DNA from: Cavenderia fasciculata
Lineage: Eukaryota > Evosea > Eumycetozoa > Acytosteliales > Cavenderiaceae
Length of the DNA stretch: 64,000 nt
NCBI RefSeq assembly: GCF_000203815.1
Contig: NW_004457695.1
Span: 992,001 to 1,056,000, forward strand
Reading direction: 5' to 3'
The position numbers and the translations under genes are program-made. The notes below the pieces were generated by a model, which saw nothing but the letters and a program-made list of their open reading frames with translations, was not told the DNA's origin and did no database searches. This document shows, piece after piece, positions 22,681 through 32,783 of the stretch (its first letter is position 1; the number at the start of each line of letters is the position of its first letter).

Positions 22681-24653
22681 ATGTATTCACATAGATTTTC
22701 TATTGTATTATCAAAAGATTGTAATAGACTTGACCATGATAGTATGACAACTCTTCCATCGGGATTGAGTGTATTTTCACCTAGGGATGTGTCATTTGAC
22801 ACTACTAATCCAATGCTTGATTTGGATGACCCTTTTTCACTTATATCACCTCGTATTCGTATGCCAGGTTATTACCACAATGTGGACGATATTGACCACC
22901 ACCACAAAACATCATCATCATCACCATCATCTTCTTCATACTATGGATCACTCGGGTCATCATCCGAGTCCATTAATGATTCATCATCATCTTCACCATC
23001 GTCGTCATCGTCATCGTCACCAACATCACTATCCACGTCTCTTGACTTGTGTCTTTATCAACAATGTAAATTAGAAGAACAAGAAGAAGGACATGAACAA
23101 GACCAAGTTCATTCTTTGTCACTTGTATCAACTCCTTTGTATCTTTTACCATTGTCTTGCAGCAACAACAACATTTTCATGGATGATGTCATTCTTACTA
23201 CAGATGCTCCTACATGCTCTGCCATCCAATCATATACTGGTATTTCACAAAACTCGATTTCACCCTTCTCGTCAAGCAGCAGTAGCTTGTTTACACCATC
23301 GTCACCTCCTCCACCATTGCCATTGTCTCGAGCCATCCGTCCATTAACATTAAAGATTCGTGGTAGTATTTACAAAAAAGTAGCAGACCCACCAACACCA
23401 AGCAATGATGATTATTCATCAGAATCGACCGAGGATGAAGATGAAGATGAGTCAATGTCTGATGTCAATGATGATGAGGATGATCACCAACAACATTATC
23501 AACCATCATCCTCTACTATAGTAATGCCAACTACTACTACTACTACTTCTACTGCTATTGTTCCAATGGTTGAAAAGAAAAAGATTGTTTTTACATGCTA
23601 TAAAAAGAAAGTAGAGGTAGTCCAAGTAGAGAAAGAAGAGGAAGAGGACAATAGTGACTCTTCAACAGACTCTGAAGAGATGGATATTCAAGATGATAGT
23701 GATCAAGATTATTCACCACCTGAATCTGAAGACGACGATGAGTCTTCTGAGGATGAATCCAAGAAGAAGTCAAGATCCAAAAGAAGAACAGTTCCAAAAA
23801 CTCCATCATCCAATATGTTGATCTCTAATTTTAGACAAAGAAGAATGGCTTCTCCAATCTTGCAGACCACTTCCAGTCCTACCACCACCTCTATACAAAA
23901 AAAGAAAAATAATACAAGAAAGAGAACTGCTTCCTCTACTGTCACTACTCCTACTACCATGACGACTCGTAAAAGAAATGAAATTGTCGCTGCTACTTCT
24001 ACTGCTCTAACAACTACTACAACAAATTCAGCAAGAAACTATCGTATCAATGCCGACAAGATTAGAAGAGTTGACAAATCACTCAAAGTACTATGTGATG
24101 GATTATTTGCTTACCTTGGTCGTCAACCAATCAATCAAGTGATTGATCTTGCTGGAGCAAGTGAAGAGTTGAATGTCACACCAAGACGTTTCTATGAAAT
24201 CCTAAATATCTTTGAATGTTTGGAATTGGTCTCCAAAAGTGACCGTAACTATGTTTGGCTTGGTATTCAAAACCTCCACACTCGAGTGTCATCCATCATC
24301 CACCGCAAAACAAACAAAAAGACTGCTCTCGTTGACCTTCAAGATGATGGTCAAAAGTCTCTTATTAAACTAACATTAAACTTTTTATCATTATTTTCTT
24401 CAAAGGTAAATAGATAAAAAGATATATAAACAAGACATGATAGAATATTAACATACCTATTATTTAATTGCAGCCAAATATTACACCACCAGAAGCTATA
24501 CAAGCACTTGGCATTGAACAACAAAAAGCAAAGTCAAGAAGAGTCTACGACATTGCAAATATTCTTCAAAGTTTGGGTGTCATTACAAAGCAGAGAATGT
24601 CAACATCTGACAAAACCATTCTATTTAAATTATCCCTTTCTTATATAAAGTAA
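22681..24653 (+). CDS. Atypical E2F transcription factor with two DNA-binding domains (E2F7/8-like)
   Basis: Exons 22681-24405 and 24474-24653 give 634 residues. The first 450 residues are low complexity: Ser and Thr runs, Asp/Glu-rich segments, basic patches (KKKSRSKRRTVPK). Two winged-helix E2F domains end the protein. Domain 1 (about 455-525) starts RRVDKSLKVLCDGLFAYLG and contains the recognition-helix signature NVTPRRFYEILNIFECLELV. Domain 2 (about 555-630) starts DGQKSLIKLTLNFLSLF and contains KAKSRRVYDIANILQSLGVI. Two RRxYDI-type domains in one chain without a DP dimerisation or Rb-binding region define the atypical E2Fs (E2F7/8 in animals, DEL in plants), which repress S-phase genes without DP. 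Domain 1 has FYE where YDI is usual. The intron falls inside domain 2. The protein stops right after domain 2. Confidence 0.88.
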
Positions 24654-25306
24654 AAAGGTAAACTCTTAAACTCTAAACTAAAATAATATATATTAATAAT
24701 CATCATCATCAATTCACCAATCTAGCAGTACATATGTAAATCATCAATCATATATAAATCAACATATATCACCTGTACAATATATATTTAAAACAAAAAA
24801 AAAAAGTGTACATACCTTCTTGTCTATAATAATAGTAAATAGTAATAATAATAATATTAATAATAATAATATATACCTTAAAATAAAGATTAAATTGTTT
24901 GTTTTGTTATGTTAACATCTATCACATGATGATGATCATCTGTCATGATCGATTGATCAACCCTTTTTTTTCAAACCGTCCATCCTTTGGTGTGTGAGTG
25001 ATGTTGATGTTGATGTCGACATACAAATAAAGCAATCGTCATCGTATTTTGTGGGTAGCGGGTGGGTGAAGTTATAACAATACTTATATCATTGATGATC
25101 AGGTGATGGTAATCATTATGTGTTTGTTGGTCACAGACGGGAATCCCACCACTTTAATTTTTATTTTTAATTTGCTTGTCGAGAGGTGTGTGCTATTACT
25201 GATATTTTCAGTGGTATGGATTACGAATGATTAATAGAATGATTCTGAATCATTCTTGTTTATCTATTTAATACATACATACATACATACATACAAACAC
25301 ATATAT

Positions 25307-25340
<34 letters not shown>

Positions 25341-25369
25341 CAATCATAAGATATAGTTAACTTTTAACA
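24654..25369. other. Intergenic region
   Basis: About 700 bases, AT-rich at both ends, with a G/C-richer middle (24950-25200) that contains GTTGATGTTGATGTCGAC and short palindromes (GATGATCATC). A repeat of about 14 AT units lies at 25311-25339 just before the transporter gene. No gene is supported. Confidence 0.5.
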
Positions 25370-27141
25370 ATGAAAGATTATGAGACTGTTGTTTTAGATG
25401 GCAGTGGTAGCGACAATGACAGTGATACTAACAACAACAACAACAACAACAACCAACAAGATACATATAATGGAGTAATTATTGATGACTCGAATAATCA
25501 TCATCGAATGATAACTGGTGGTGGTGGTAGATGTCCAATGTTGATGAATAATAGTAATCTTAGTCTAAGCAATACAAATACAATAGAATTAAATATAAAT
25601 ACGAATAATAATAATAATGGCAACGAACAACCAACATATAAAACATTTTTAAAATTACACAGATTAAATCATAATATAACATACTCTAATATCATTGGAA
25701 GTTATCTGGCATCATTCCTTTCCATTTGTTTCTTTGTATTTATCAATGTCGCTCAACCAATCATCATTACAAATATATTTCATTTAGATCAAGATAATCA
25801 AGGTAATTCAAAAAAGAATAAATCAATCAATCAATCAATCTCGACGGACTTTGACTAACCTAACTTTATATACATTTCAATTTAGGTGCAATTAGTGGAG
25901 ATTTAACATTTTATAATGAAATTGTTATATTGGCAACAAGTCATATGTGGGGATTACTAAGTGACCGATTTGGAAGAAGAATTGTATACTGTATGGGAAT
26001 GTTGTTGATGGGTGCTGGTTTGGTGATTTATCCATTTGCAGAGGTGTATTATCAATTGGTTTTGTTTAGAGCTGTATTTGCTTTGGGTGCTGCTGCTGCT
26101 TCGAGTATGATATCAGCTGTTTTGGGCGACTATGTGGTCTTTGAAGACAGACCATTTGCAAGTGGATTGCTTGGTTTGTCGGCTGGTTTTGGTGCAGTGT
26201 TTGGATCATTGGCGTTGCTCAAGATGCCAGACTTTTTGGAACAGAGTGCTTCAATGAGTGTGACGACTGCGACTCAGGTGACATATGCCACAACTGCTGC
26301 GATGGCGTTGGTTGGTGCGATAGCACTGTGGTTTACATTGCAACCAAAGGCAACTATATGCAACATCAACACGGTGATTGATCGTGGTATATCGTCGTAT
26401 GGACAACCACTATTTACCGAGCATGTCAAACATATATACGGGTTGGCAAGAGAAGGTATTTTGGCTGCCCGTAACCCTATCCTTTCAGTTGCCTATGGTA
26501 GTGGGTTTTTAGCTCGAGGTGATAGTGCTATTGCAACTACATTCCTCTCACTTTGGATTTACTCTTACGACCTCAACGTCAATGGTGGAAACAAAGCAGC
26601 TGCACTTGCCAAGTCTGGAACGATCACTGGTATTGCTCAAACTTGCGGACTGGTATTTGCACCCATCGCAGGTCTATTGGCAAGCAAGATTGGTCGTCTC
26701 CGTGCAATGGTGTTGATTGCTGCTTTTGGAGCACTTGGTTATTTCATCTTGGCATTTAGCGACAGTCCTCTCACACCACTCTTTCTCGTTGCATCGTGCA
26801 TCATTGGATGCACAGAGACTGGTATGGTTGTCTCATCAACCGCCCTCGTTGCTCAAGAATCCCCTGCCAATTGTCGTGGATCAGTCGGTGGAATATTCTC
26901 ACTCTTTGGTGCAGTCGGCATTCTCGTTGCTGCCAAGATTGGTGGTATTTGGTATGACCATTGGAACGGGTTCCCATTTGCTCTTTTTGGAGGTTTCAGT
27001 ATAATCTTGGTTATCTGGGGTATCGTCGTCGAAATCTATGTCACCATCAAGAAAAATAGAGGTGAAAAGATTCCAAATGATTCCTCATCTTTGGTCGAAG
27101 AGGATCAAGACCAAAATCCACTTTTGTCAAAACTAAAATAA
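25370..27141 (+). CDS. Major facilitator superfamily transporter
   Basis: Exons 25370-25802 and 25886-27141 give 562 residues. The first 85 residues are a soluble Asn/Asp/Ser-rich tail. Twelve hydrophobic segments follow. The MFS signature between helices 2 and 3 is present as GLLSDRFGRRIVYCMG, and a related sequence between helices 8 and 9 reads GLLASKIGRLRAM. A loop of about 60 residues between the two six-helix halves (ICNINTVIDRGISSYGQPLF) and a charged cytoplasmic tail rich in Glu and Asp complete the protein. The substrate cannot be read from the sequence. Splicing at the intron restores NQGAISGDLTFYNE. Confidence 0.88.
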
Positions 27142-27192
27142 AAGTTTATTTTATTTATATAATATTTAAAAAAAAAAAGAATATGATTATCA

Positions 27193-27231
27193 CCTCGTGA
27201 AGTGGTAGGCACTCTATTGGATGTCTAAATC
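27193..27231 (+). repeat. Inverted-repeat arm 1: displaced copy of a neighbouring gene's 3' coding end
   Basis: These 39 bases equal, apart from one missing G, the reverse complement of 27380-27419. That sequence is the last twelve codons and stop of the minus-strand secreted protein gene. Arm 1 therefore carries the coding-sense sequence (reading VVGTLLDV and stop) on the plus strand, about 50 bases after the MFS stop codon. Confidence 0.9.
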
Positions 27232-27379
27232 CGTGTGCGCTATACAGAAATATTTTGTTAAAATAATAATAACAAACACTTGTTATAAAAACATTTTATT
27301 CTTTTTTAGGGTATTGTTATAATTTTAGTGTTGGCATGGATTCGTTTAGAATTGAGTGTCAATCAATCATGGTCGGTAT
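27232..27379. other. Spacer between inverted-repeat arms
   Basis: About 150 bases. After a T-rich run ending in TTTTTTAG, one plus-strand frame reads GIVIILVLAWIRLELSVNQS before a stop, which looks like the end of a membrane-helix exon. It has no other exon nearby and may be a remnant or chance. Confidence 0.3.
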
Positions 27380-27419
27380 GATTTAGACATCCAATAGAGT
27401 GCCTACCACTTCACCGAGG
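27380..27419 (-). repeat. Inverted-repeat arm 2 (within the secreted protein gene)
   Basis: This is the genuine 3' end of the minus-strand gene 27383-27916, including stop codon. It pairs with arm 1 over 39 positions with one bulged base; the spacer is about 148 bases. Confidence 0.9.
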
Positions 27420-27916
27420 TTTTCACCTGCTGTTTGGTAGTCTTGAACCTTCCAGGCATTAACCAAGTTCTTGAATTCGGTGGTCAAGTTGGCCTTCTTG
27501 TGGATGATGTTGATGACTTCCTTGGCAATGACTTCGATGATACCATCAGCACCAGAGGACAATTGGGCAGCAATTGATTCGATTTGTTGGATGAGTTGTT
27601 CGACACCACAGGTAGAGAAGATGGTTGGGATGGCTTCGAGACCTTGACCGAGATCGGTGATACCGGCACCAATGTCAGAGACAGAGAGCTTCTTGAAACC
27701 GGTAGAGATCAAAGATACACCGTTTTCAAAGTCGTCGAGGGTGGCAACGTATTGTGAAATGCAGGTGGTGGCGTTTTCATTCAAAGAGATTTCCAAACCT
27801 TCGGCAAAACCGAGGACAAAGGCACCAATGTCAGTTGGAACAGACTTGATGTTGTTCTTGGCATAGGCAGAGTTGATGGCCAAAAAGGCAATAAAGCAGA
27901 ATAAAATGAATTTCAT
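27383..27916 (-). CDS. Small secreted protein of a helical, Cys-containing family
   Basis: A single exon of 177 residues on the minus strand. I chose the ATG at 27916 because it starts a clear signal peptide (MKFILFCFIAFLAINSAYA) and is preceded by an AG that could end a 5' UTR intron; the frame upstream has no protein-like character. The mature part is a string of amphipathic helices with GAFVLGFAEGLEISLNENAT, then TTCISQYVATLDDFENGV, a GLEAIP turn and STCGVEQLIQQIESIAAQL. Two cysteines could form one disulfide. Related small secreted proteins occur, as far as I recall, in dictyostelids and ciliates without known function. Codons are biased to C-ending forms, so it may be well expressed. Its last codons are duplicated inverted at 27193. 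Confidence 0.85.
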   Translation of the reverse strand: MKFILFCFIAFLAINSAYAKNNIKSVPTDIGAFVLGFAEGLEISLNENATTCISQYVATLDDFENGVSLISTGFKKLSVSDIGAGITDLGQGLEAIPTIFSTCGVEQLIQQIESIAAQLSSGADGIIEVIAKEVINIIHKKANLTTEFKNLVNAWKVQDYQTAGENLGEVVGTLLDV

Positions 27917-29107
27917 TTTTCTATAAAAAGATGAGGAGGAAAGTAAAGGTGAAGATGAAGTAGTGTATAAGTAAGAAATGTGATCATTTAAATCATTGGC
28001 ACGGGAGGAAGCGTAGTGCAACGACCAACAGTGCAGTGGCTGTTGGGTGATACCAAAAAAAATTAAAATAAAAAAAAATCCCTTTTTAAAGTTCCAAGGA
28101 GATTTTAAAACATTTGAAATATCCCCTCCTTCGGGATTACAACACACAAATTTGTTGTTTTGTTTTCGTAGTGGTTTTCAAAAGATGATGGACTCGAGAG
28201 ATAGCTTTGCACTCTCTTTTGTTTAAAAAGATCACTACTTTCTTTTTTTGAACAAAAGGAGGTGGGTTGGGTTGTGGGCGTCGATTTCTTTTTAAAAGAC
28301 ATAATTGATGACTAAATCCTTGATCGCGTTGTTGATGACACAAATCTACCCGAGAATTCTCTCTAAAGTGTCGCTATAAAATACTGTTTTCGAAAATGTA
28401 ATCTGCAGACAGAGTTGTCACATGTGATTGACAACTTTCGTCGTAGGTATCTTATGTTTGTCATCTGCTGCTGTTGTGTTTTGTTGTTGTTCTTTTTGAT
28501 GATGATGTGAAATACTCGTCTATTATATTATTTGATTAAACATACTTATAAAAAGTGTTGTTTTGTTGTAATATTTTTTTGATGAACGTGACACCCTTTA
28601 GAAAACAGTGTTGTTGGGGTGTGTCGCGGTCAACCAACAAACAAAATTCAAAAAAAATTAATTTTTTAAAACTGGGAAAAAGTACTTGAAAATTCAGCTA
28701 TGAGATGGAGATCATAGGAAGAGATAAATAAAGAGATAAATATAGATATTGAGAAAAGATAATTTATTTTAGTCAATATCTATATTTATGCAATGAACTT
28801 TATTTGATTAATTTTAATAATTATTGTTAATATTATGATTATTTTTAGGAGAGATCAGAAATAAATGGATATTTAAAGGGTACCTTATATATATCCAAAG
28901 TAGTAGCTGACTGTAAATAATATTATACCACGATTGAACTGGGTATGCAAAATTAAATACAAATAGAAAAAAAAATAGTTTGTTCATTCGTTTTTTTTTT
29001 GTGATCATTCACATCTGACAGCGACAATCTATTGATTTATCTACTTTTTTGTTATTAGTTTTAAAGTACTTTATAACTATAGTTATATACATTACATATA
29101 TAGAAGA
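27917..29107. other. Divergent intergenic region
   Basis: About 1.2 kb between the minus-strand secreted protein gene and the plus-strand gene at 29108, so it carries both promoters. Features seen: a G/C-richer block at 28260-28480, poly-A/T tracts, and an inverted sequence near 28730-28790 built on AGATATTGAGAAAAGATA and TATCTATATTTATG. The small minus-strand frames at 28105-28343 have no recognisable content. Confidence 0.5.
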
Positions 29108-29440
29108 ATGATAAGATCATTTATGATGAGTGGAAACACTACAAAGCGAGTAGTAAACAATATCTGTAAAAATAGTATAAAGACATCTTCAGCATCTTCA
29201 ACATCATCATCATCATCATCGACATATAGCACAAGCAACAGTTTTTTTAACAATGCTGCACCATCTACTTCATCTTCTTCATCACCAACTTCATCACCAT
29301 CATTTCAATCCAAATATCAATCGACATCACTCACCACTACTATAGCAAATAATAACAACTTGGTTGTCAGACGTTCATCAAGAATGGCTGGAAATCCACT
29401 CGAACTTTGTCAATTCCTTTTAGATGATGGAGGTACGTGA
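29108..29440 (+). CDS. Small Ser/Thr-rich protein, unassigned
   Basis: A frame of 110 residues from ATG at 29108. The start MIRSFMMSGNTTKRVVNN is basic and lacks acidic residues, which fits a mitochondrial presequence. A long Ser/Thr/Pro/Asn low-complexity segment follows, then a more conserved-looking tail, VVRRSSRMAGNPLELCQFLL and DDGG. The last codons coincide with a good splice donor (GTACGTG after GGAG). Splicing to the acceptor TTAATAG near 29753 would replace the last two residues with DGD and a stop, so the exact C-terminus is uncertain. No family recognised. Confidence 0.5.
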   Translation: MIRSFMMSGNTTKRVVNNICKNSIKTSSASSTSSSSSSTYSTSNSFFNNAAPSTSSSSSPTSSPSFQSKYQSTSLTTTIANNNNLVVRRSSRMAGNPLELCQFLLDDGGT

Positions 29441-29875
29441 AAAAGACACGACGCGACGATAACAAACAAGACATGTCAACTATACATATTATCTAACCAC
29501 TATCGTGTGTTGTTAACAAACATTCACTATGACCATTTATACTAATTCACAGTCTAACACTTACCTATACATACTACTCCAACCAAACCAACCAACTATC
29601 AAATGTGACTCAATGAAATGGAATATATATATTATATAAAAAAAAACTTAGATGGTACTTAATCCCTTCTCCATAATTATGTAATAAAAAAGTTTTAATC
29701 TAATCACTAATCAATCACTTTCTTCTACTTTTTGTTAACATAATTATTAATAGATGGTGATTGATTTCGAAAAAAATATGAAACAAAAGAAAATAAACAC
29801 TAAAAGAATGATGATTACTGATCGGTAATTCATGTTACACCTATCCGACATGTATATATATATATGTATTTTTGG
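29441..29875. other. Convergent intergenic region
   Basis: About 430 AT-rich bases. Apart from possible 3' exon ends of the upstream gene near 29651 and 29753 (both AG|ATGGTG or AG|ATGGTA), nothing is visible. Confidence 0.5.
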
Positions 29876-31339
29876 TTATTTATTTTGTAGAGCAGAAATT
29901 ACAAAACAACCAACTGTAATATCATCAATCTTTCCACCCTTTGTCGAGTTTCTTGAAGCAATGGGCGTTGAAACAGTGGTATCAGTCGATTTCTTTTTGG
30001 CCAATTCCATCAAGTGTCCAAAAAAGGATTCTATAGATTCCACCTTTTTGATAGCCTCTAATATCTCCTCATCAAATATATTATCGAAAAATCCATCCGT
30101 ACCAATCACAACTATATCGTTTTCCAATACATCATGTTCCATATAAGTTCCAGATGTTGGTTTATCTTGACTTCCTTGTCCTAATTGAAATGGATGATTT
30201 GGTTCTAAAAGTGAGATAAAGAGATAGATATTAATACATTTATATTTGATTTGATTATTATCTATTTTTTCTTTTTCCATACTATGAGTTTGTTCAATAG
30301 ATCTATGTACAATTTTATCTTTTCTAATTAGGACAAAGGAAGAATCACCAACTAGACCACTATACATTTTAGAAGATAAAAGTTTTAAAATACAGATTGT
30401 AGAGGAGCCAGGAGTGCTGAGTGATTGAGTATATGATTGATCGATGAGTTCGAATGGTTTAAAACATGGATAATTGTTGACTAGTTTGTGAGAGGTTTTC
30501 ATTAGACTACGAGAGTATTCGCCCGGATCGACACCCACCGAACGCCAACTCCCAACACCATCGGCGACACCAACCGCCGTATAATCTGCCGACAAAAAGT
30601 AGGAATCTTCACACATATTGGGTTGTTTGCCAATTGAATTGATCAATCCTTTGAAATAATATTTCCTCGTATTATTAATTACATTTCCAACTATACTATT
30701 TTGATTGTTTTGATCTGCTGACTCTATTAGTAAATTAATTATATTATTTATATTATTTTGATTATTATTATTATTATTATTTATATTATTTGTATTTGTA
30801 TTTGTTGTAGTATTATTATTATTATTGTTGGCGGTGGTACTGATGCCACCATTTAATGTGAAAGTTAGTTTGATAGAAGGTCGACCATTTATAGTTAGAT
30901 AAACAGTTGATGGATCGTTTGTCATTGTAGTATCGATATTGATGACTGATGTATTTTGTTGTTGTTGTTGATGTTGATTGCCACTTATTATACTACTGGT
31001 CAATTTACTTGTAGTTGGTGATGTTCCATTTAAATTTGTATTATTACTATTGTTATTGTTATTGTTGTTTGGTACCATTAATGATGATAGATGTGTAGTA
31101 TTTGAGTGTAATAGTGGTGTAGGTGTAGTCGTAGTCGTTGTCATTCCACTTTGATGATGATGATGACTACCACTAGGTGATAATGGAACGATAGTTGTAT
31201 TTGACCGTGTCATCATAAACGGTACAGTTGTTGTCGATGTTGTTGCCGATGCAGCAGCTGTCGCCGATCTACCACCAGATGCAGAGTCTACCAAACCACC
31301 AAGACTATGTTGTCTTTGAAGATGAGGTGGAGAATCCAT
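29876..31339 (-). CDS. PP2C-type protein phosphatase, PTC7-like
   Basis: Exons 31339-30283 and 30204-29876 (minus strand) give 461 residues. The first 210 residues are low complexity with Asn, Thr, Ser and Gln runs. The catalytic domain follows. Metal-binding aspartates lie in CEDSYFLSADYTAVGVADGV (PTC7 signature ADGVGSW), in VIGTDGFFDNIFDEE and in GGKIDDITVGCFVIS. The middle contains GSSTICILKLLSSKMYSGLV and GDSSFVLIRKDKIVHRS. Splicing joins QTHKPNHPFQLGQGSQ. PTC7-type phosphatases are often mitochondrial, where yeast Ptc7 acts on coenzyme Q biosynthesis; here the long low-complexity N-terminus gives no clear targeting signal. Substrate unknown. Confidence 0.9.
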   Translation of the reverse strand: MDSPPHLQRQHSLGGLVDSASGGRSATAAASATTSTTTVPFMMTRSNTTIVPLSPSGSHHHHQSGMTTTTTTPTPLLHSNTTHLSSLMVPNNNNNNNSNNTNLNGTSPTTSKLTSSIISGNQHQQQQQNTSVINIDTTMTNDPSTVYLTINGRPSIKLTFTLNGGISTTANNNNNNTTTNTNTNNINNNNNNNQNNINNIINLLIESADQNNQNSIVGNVINNTRKYYFKGLINSIGKQPNMCEDSYFLSADYTAVGVADGVGSWRSVGVDPGEYSRSLMKTSHKLVNNYPCFKPFELIDQSYTQSLSTPGSSTICILKLLSSKMYSGLVGDSSFVLIRKDKIVHRSIEQTHSMEKEKIDNNQIKYKCINIYLFISLLEPNHPFQLGQGSQDKPTSGTYMEHDVLENDIVVIGTDGFFDNIFDEEILEAIKKVESIESFFGHLMELAKKKSTDTTVSTPIASRNSTKGGKIDDITVGCFVISALQNK

Positions 31340-31543
31340 TCCTTTCTCTCAATCTCTCTCTATCTATCTCTCTTTTGTGTGATATCTCTTTTATATTATC
31401 TTCTTTTGTGTATAACTAACTACTTTGAAACACAAAAGCAAAATGGTTGCAAAGATATGATTATTAAAAAAGAAAAAAAAGGTACCACAAATTTAATTTA
31501 ATTTACTCTTTCCTTTCTTTTATTAATATTATAATAGCTAGCT
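31340..31543. other. Short divergent promoter region
   Basis: About 200 bases between divergent start codons, CT-rich near 31350-31380 and AT-rich elsewhere. It must hold both promoters. Confidence 0.5.
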
Positions 31544-31792
31544 ATGACTAATCGTAATAATAATAATACTAATATAATGTCAATAGTAGAAGTAGAAATA
31601 AAGTTTTCATTCAATGAAGAGATTAAACAATCAATCATAGAGAGATGTACATCATTTGGAGGTGAAAAGACATTTGTTGACAAGTATTGGGATCATCCAA
31701 CACTCTACAGTCTGTCTTTGAGCAATATATGGTTACGTCAACGTGATAATCGATGGGAATTAAAGATACCACCAACCCAACTACAAGATATA

Positions 31793-31825
<33 letters not shown>

Positions 31826-32347
31826 GACTATAATTCAAATCTATCAACATATCAAGAGATTGAAGATCCAAAAGAAATATTAAATGTTTTAGTAAACTTG
31901 AAATATTTATCTTCTTCTTCTTCTTCTTCTTCCTCTACTTTTACTTCTTCATCTACTTCTACTCCAGATGAAATATTAAAGAAAAGATTAGAGGATAGTG
32001 GGATGAAAGAGTATGCGACGATAAAGACGATAAGAACCAGCTATCTTTTGACAATCGAGTTGGATACTTTTACAGTGGTGTTTGATCAAACCGAGGGATC
32101 GTTGAACGATTATCAAGTCGGTGAGTTGGAGTTGTTGGTAGAGGTACCTCTAACTGCCACCGATTCAGAAAAGCAATCGGCGCATAAAGATGCCAATAAC
32201 AAGGTACTACTATTGGCAAAATTACTTGGTGTCAACCAAGGTGACACAAACATGAAAAAGCAAAGAGCAAAGATTGAAGAGTATATTAGAATCAATTTAC
32301 CCGACCACTGGAATGCTCTTGTCAATAAATTTAAGTTGCAAAAGTAA
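31544..32347 (+). CDS. CYTH-domain phosphohydrolase, thiamine-triphosphatase-like
   Basis: A single exon of 267 residues. The CYTH signature ExExK appears as IVEVEIKFSF near residue 16. Other conserved parts of the triphosphate tunnel follow: KTFVDKYWDHPTLYSLSLSN, IWLRQRDNRWELKIP, IRTSYLLTIELDTFTVVFDQ and YQVGELELLVEVP. Together they match thiamine-triphosphatase (THTPA), which removes one phosphate from thiamine triphosphate using magnesium in the cytosol. Two low-complexity inserts (poly-Asn and poly-Ser/Thr, residues about 85-150) interrupt the domain at loop positions, as is common in dictyostelid proteins. The first ATG is used; a second in-frame ATG 11 codons later, directly before SIVEVEIK, could be the real start. 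Confidence 0.88.
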
Positions 32348-32436
32348 AGGAAGGATGTTTAGCATCACAGTGTGCATGTGTGCTCGCTCGCTTTGAACAA
32401 GTCGTCGATCTGCAATCAATCAATCAACCACATAAA

Positions 32437-32461
32437 GTTGTTATTGACAGTGAATAACAAC
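32437..32461. repeat. Perfect hairpin, 9-base-pair stem
   Basis: GTTGTTATT, a 7-base loop GACAGTG, and AATAACAAC. It lies 24 bases before the three-way-junction candidate and may belong to the same transcript or be a promoter element. Confidence 0.6.
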
Positions 32462-32485
32462 CAAGTCTAATCTAGATTGTCAACG

Positions 32486-32565
32486 ATCAATTAGCTGAAT
32501 GGTCTAACGATGATCATTTCACTAAGTTCAGGTTGTGGTCACGTGAGTGACTCCACCAAATTGAT
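32486..32565 (+). ncRNA. Candidate structured RNA (three-way junction, tRNA-sized)
   Basis: Three stems close on each other in 80 bases. P1 pairs ATCAATT (32486-32492) with AATTGAT (32559-32565), seven base pairs. P2 pairs CTGAA (32495-32499) with TTCAG (32527-32531) and continues as TGGTC (32500-32504) with GATCA (32512-32516), leaving a 10-base bulge. P3 pairs GTGG (32535) with CCAC (32553) and TCAC with GTGA around a GTGA (GNRA) tetraloop. A run of four T lies three bases after P1, as a polymerase III terminator would. It is not a normal tRNA: there is no TTCGA T-loop. It lacks the class I RNA 11-base motif. Direction is assigned from the T run only. It may be a degenerate tRNA-like RNA, a new ncRNA, or chance pairing. 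Confidence 0.3.
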
Positions 32566-32623
32566 TATTTTCGCGCGAGTCGACACCGTGTCAATCAAAA
32601 AACCCATTTTTCACTCAAGTAAC

Positions 32624-32639
32624 GATCGGTATCCCGATC
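32624..32639. repeat. Perfect hairpin, 6-base-pair stem
   Basis: GATCGG, loop TATC, CCGATC. It is the last of the inverted repeats in this stretch. Confidence 0.5.
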
Positions 32640-32774
32640 AAAAACCCTTCCCACTACCGACCGACCTCTGCAGATGTGCCACACACACAAAGGTTTAACA
32701 ATATGATAATAATAATATCCCAATAATAATAATAATAATAATATTAATTTAATGACAATTCCAAAATACAAACA

Positions 32775-32783
32775 TATAAATAC
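32775..32783 (+). promoter_or_regulatory. TATA box of the gene at 32888
   Basis: TATAAATAC lies 113 bases before the start codon. Two neighbouring genes have the same element at a similar distance (33881 and 34915). Confidence 0.5.

Noticed and set aside
25049-25056. TTGTGGGT, the reverse complement of a dictyostelid ncRNA upstream element (DUSE, ACCCACAA)
   Set aside because: No class I motif, snoRNA boxes or stable short stem-loop follows at the expected distance of about 60 bases; an 8-base match is expected by chance.
32510-32698. 62-codon frame across the hairpin-rich region
   Set aside because: It has no recognisable content and crosses all the inverted repeats, so structure explains the composition better than coding.
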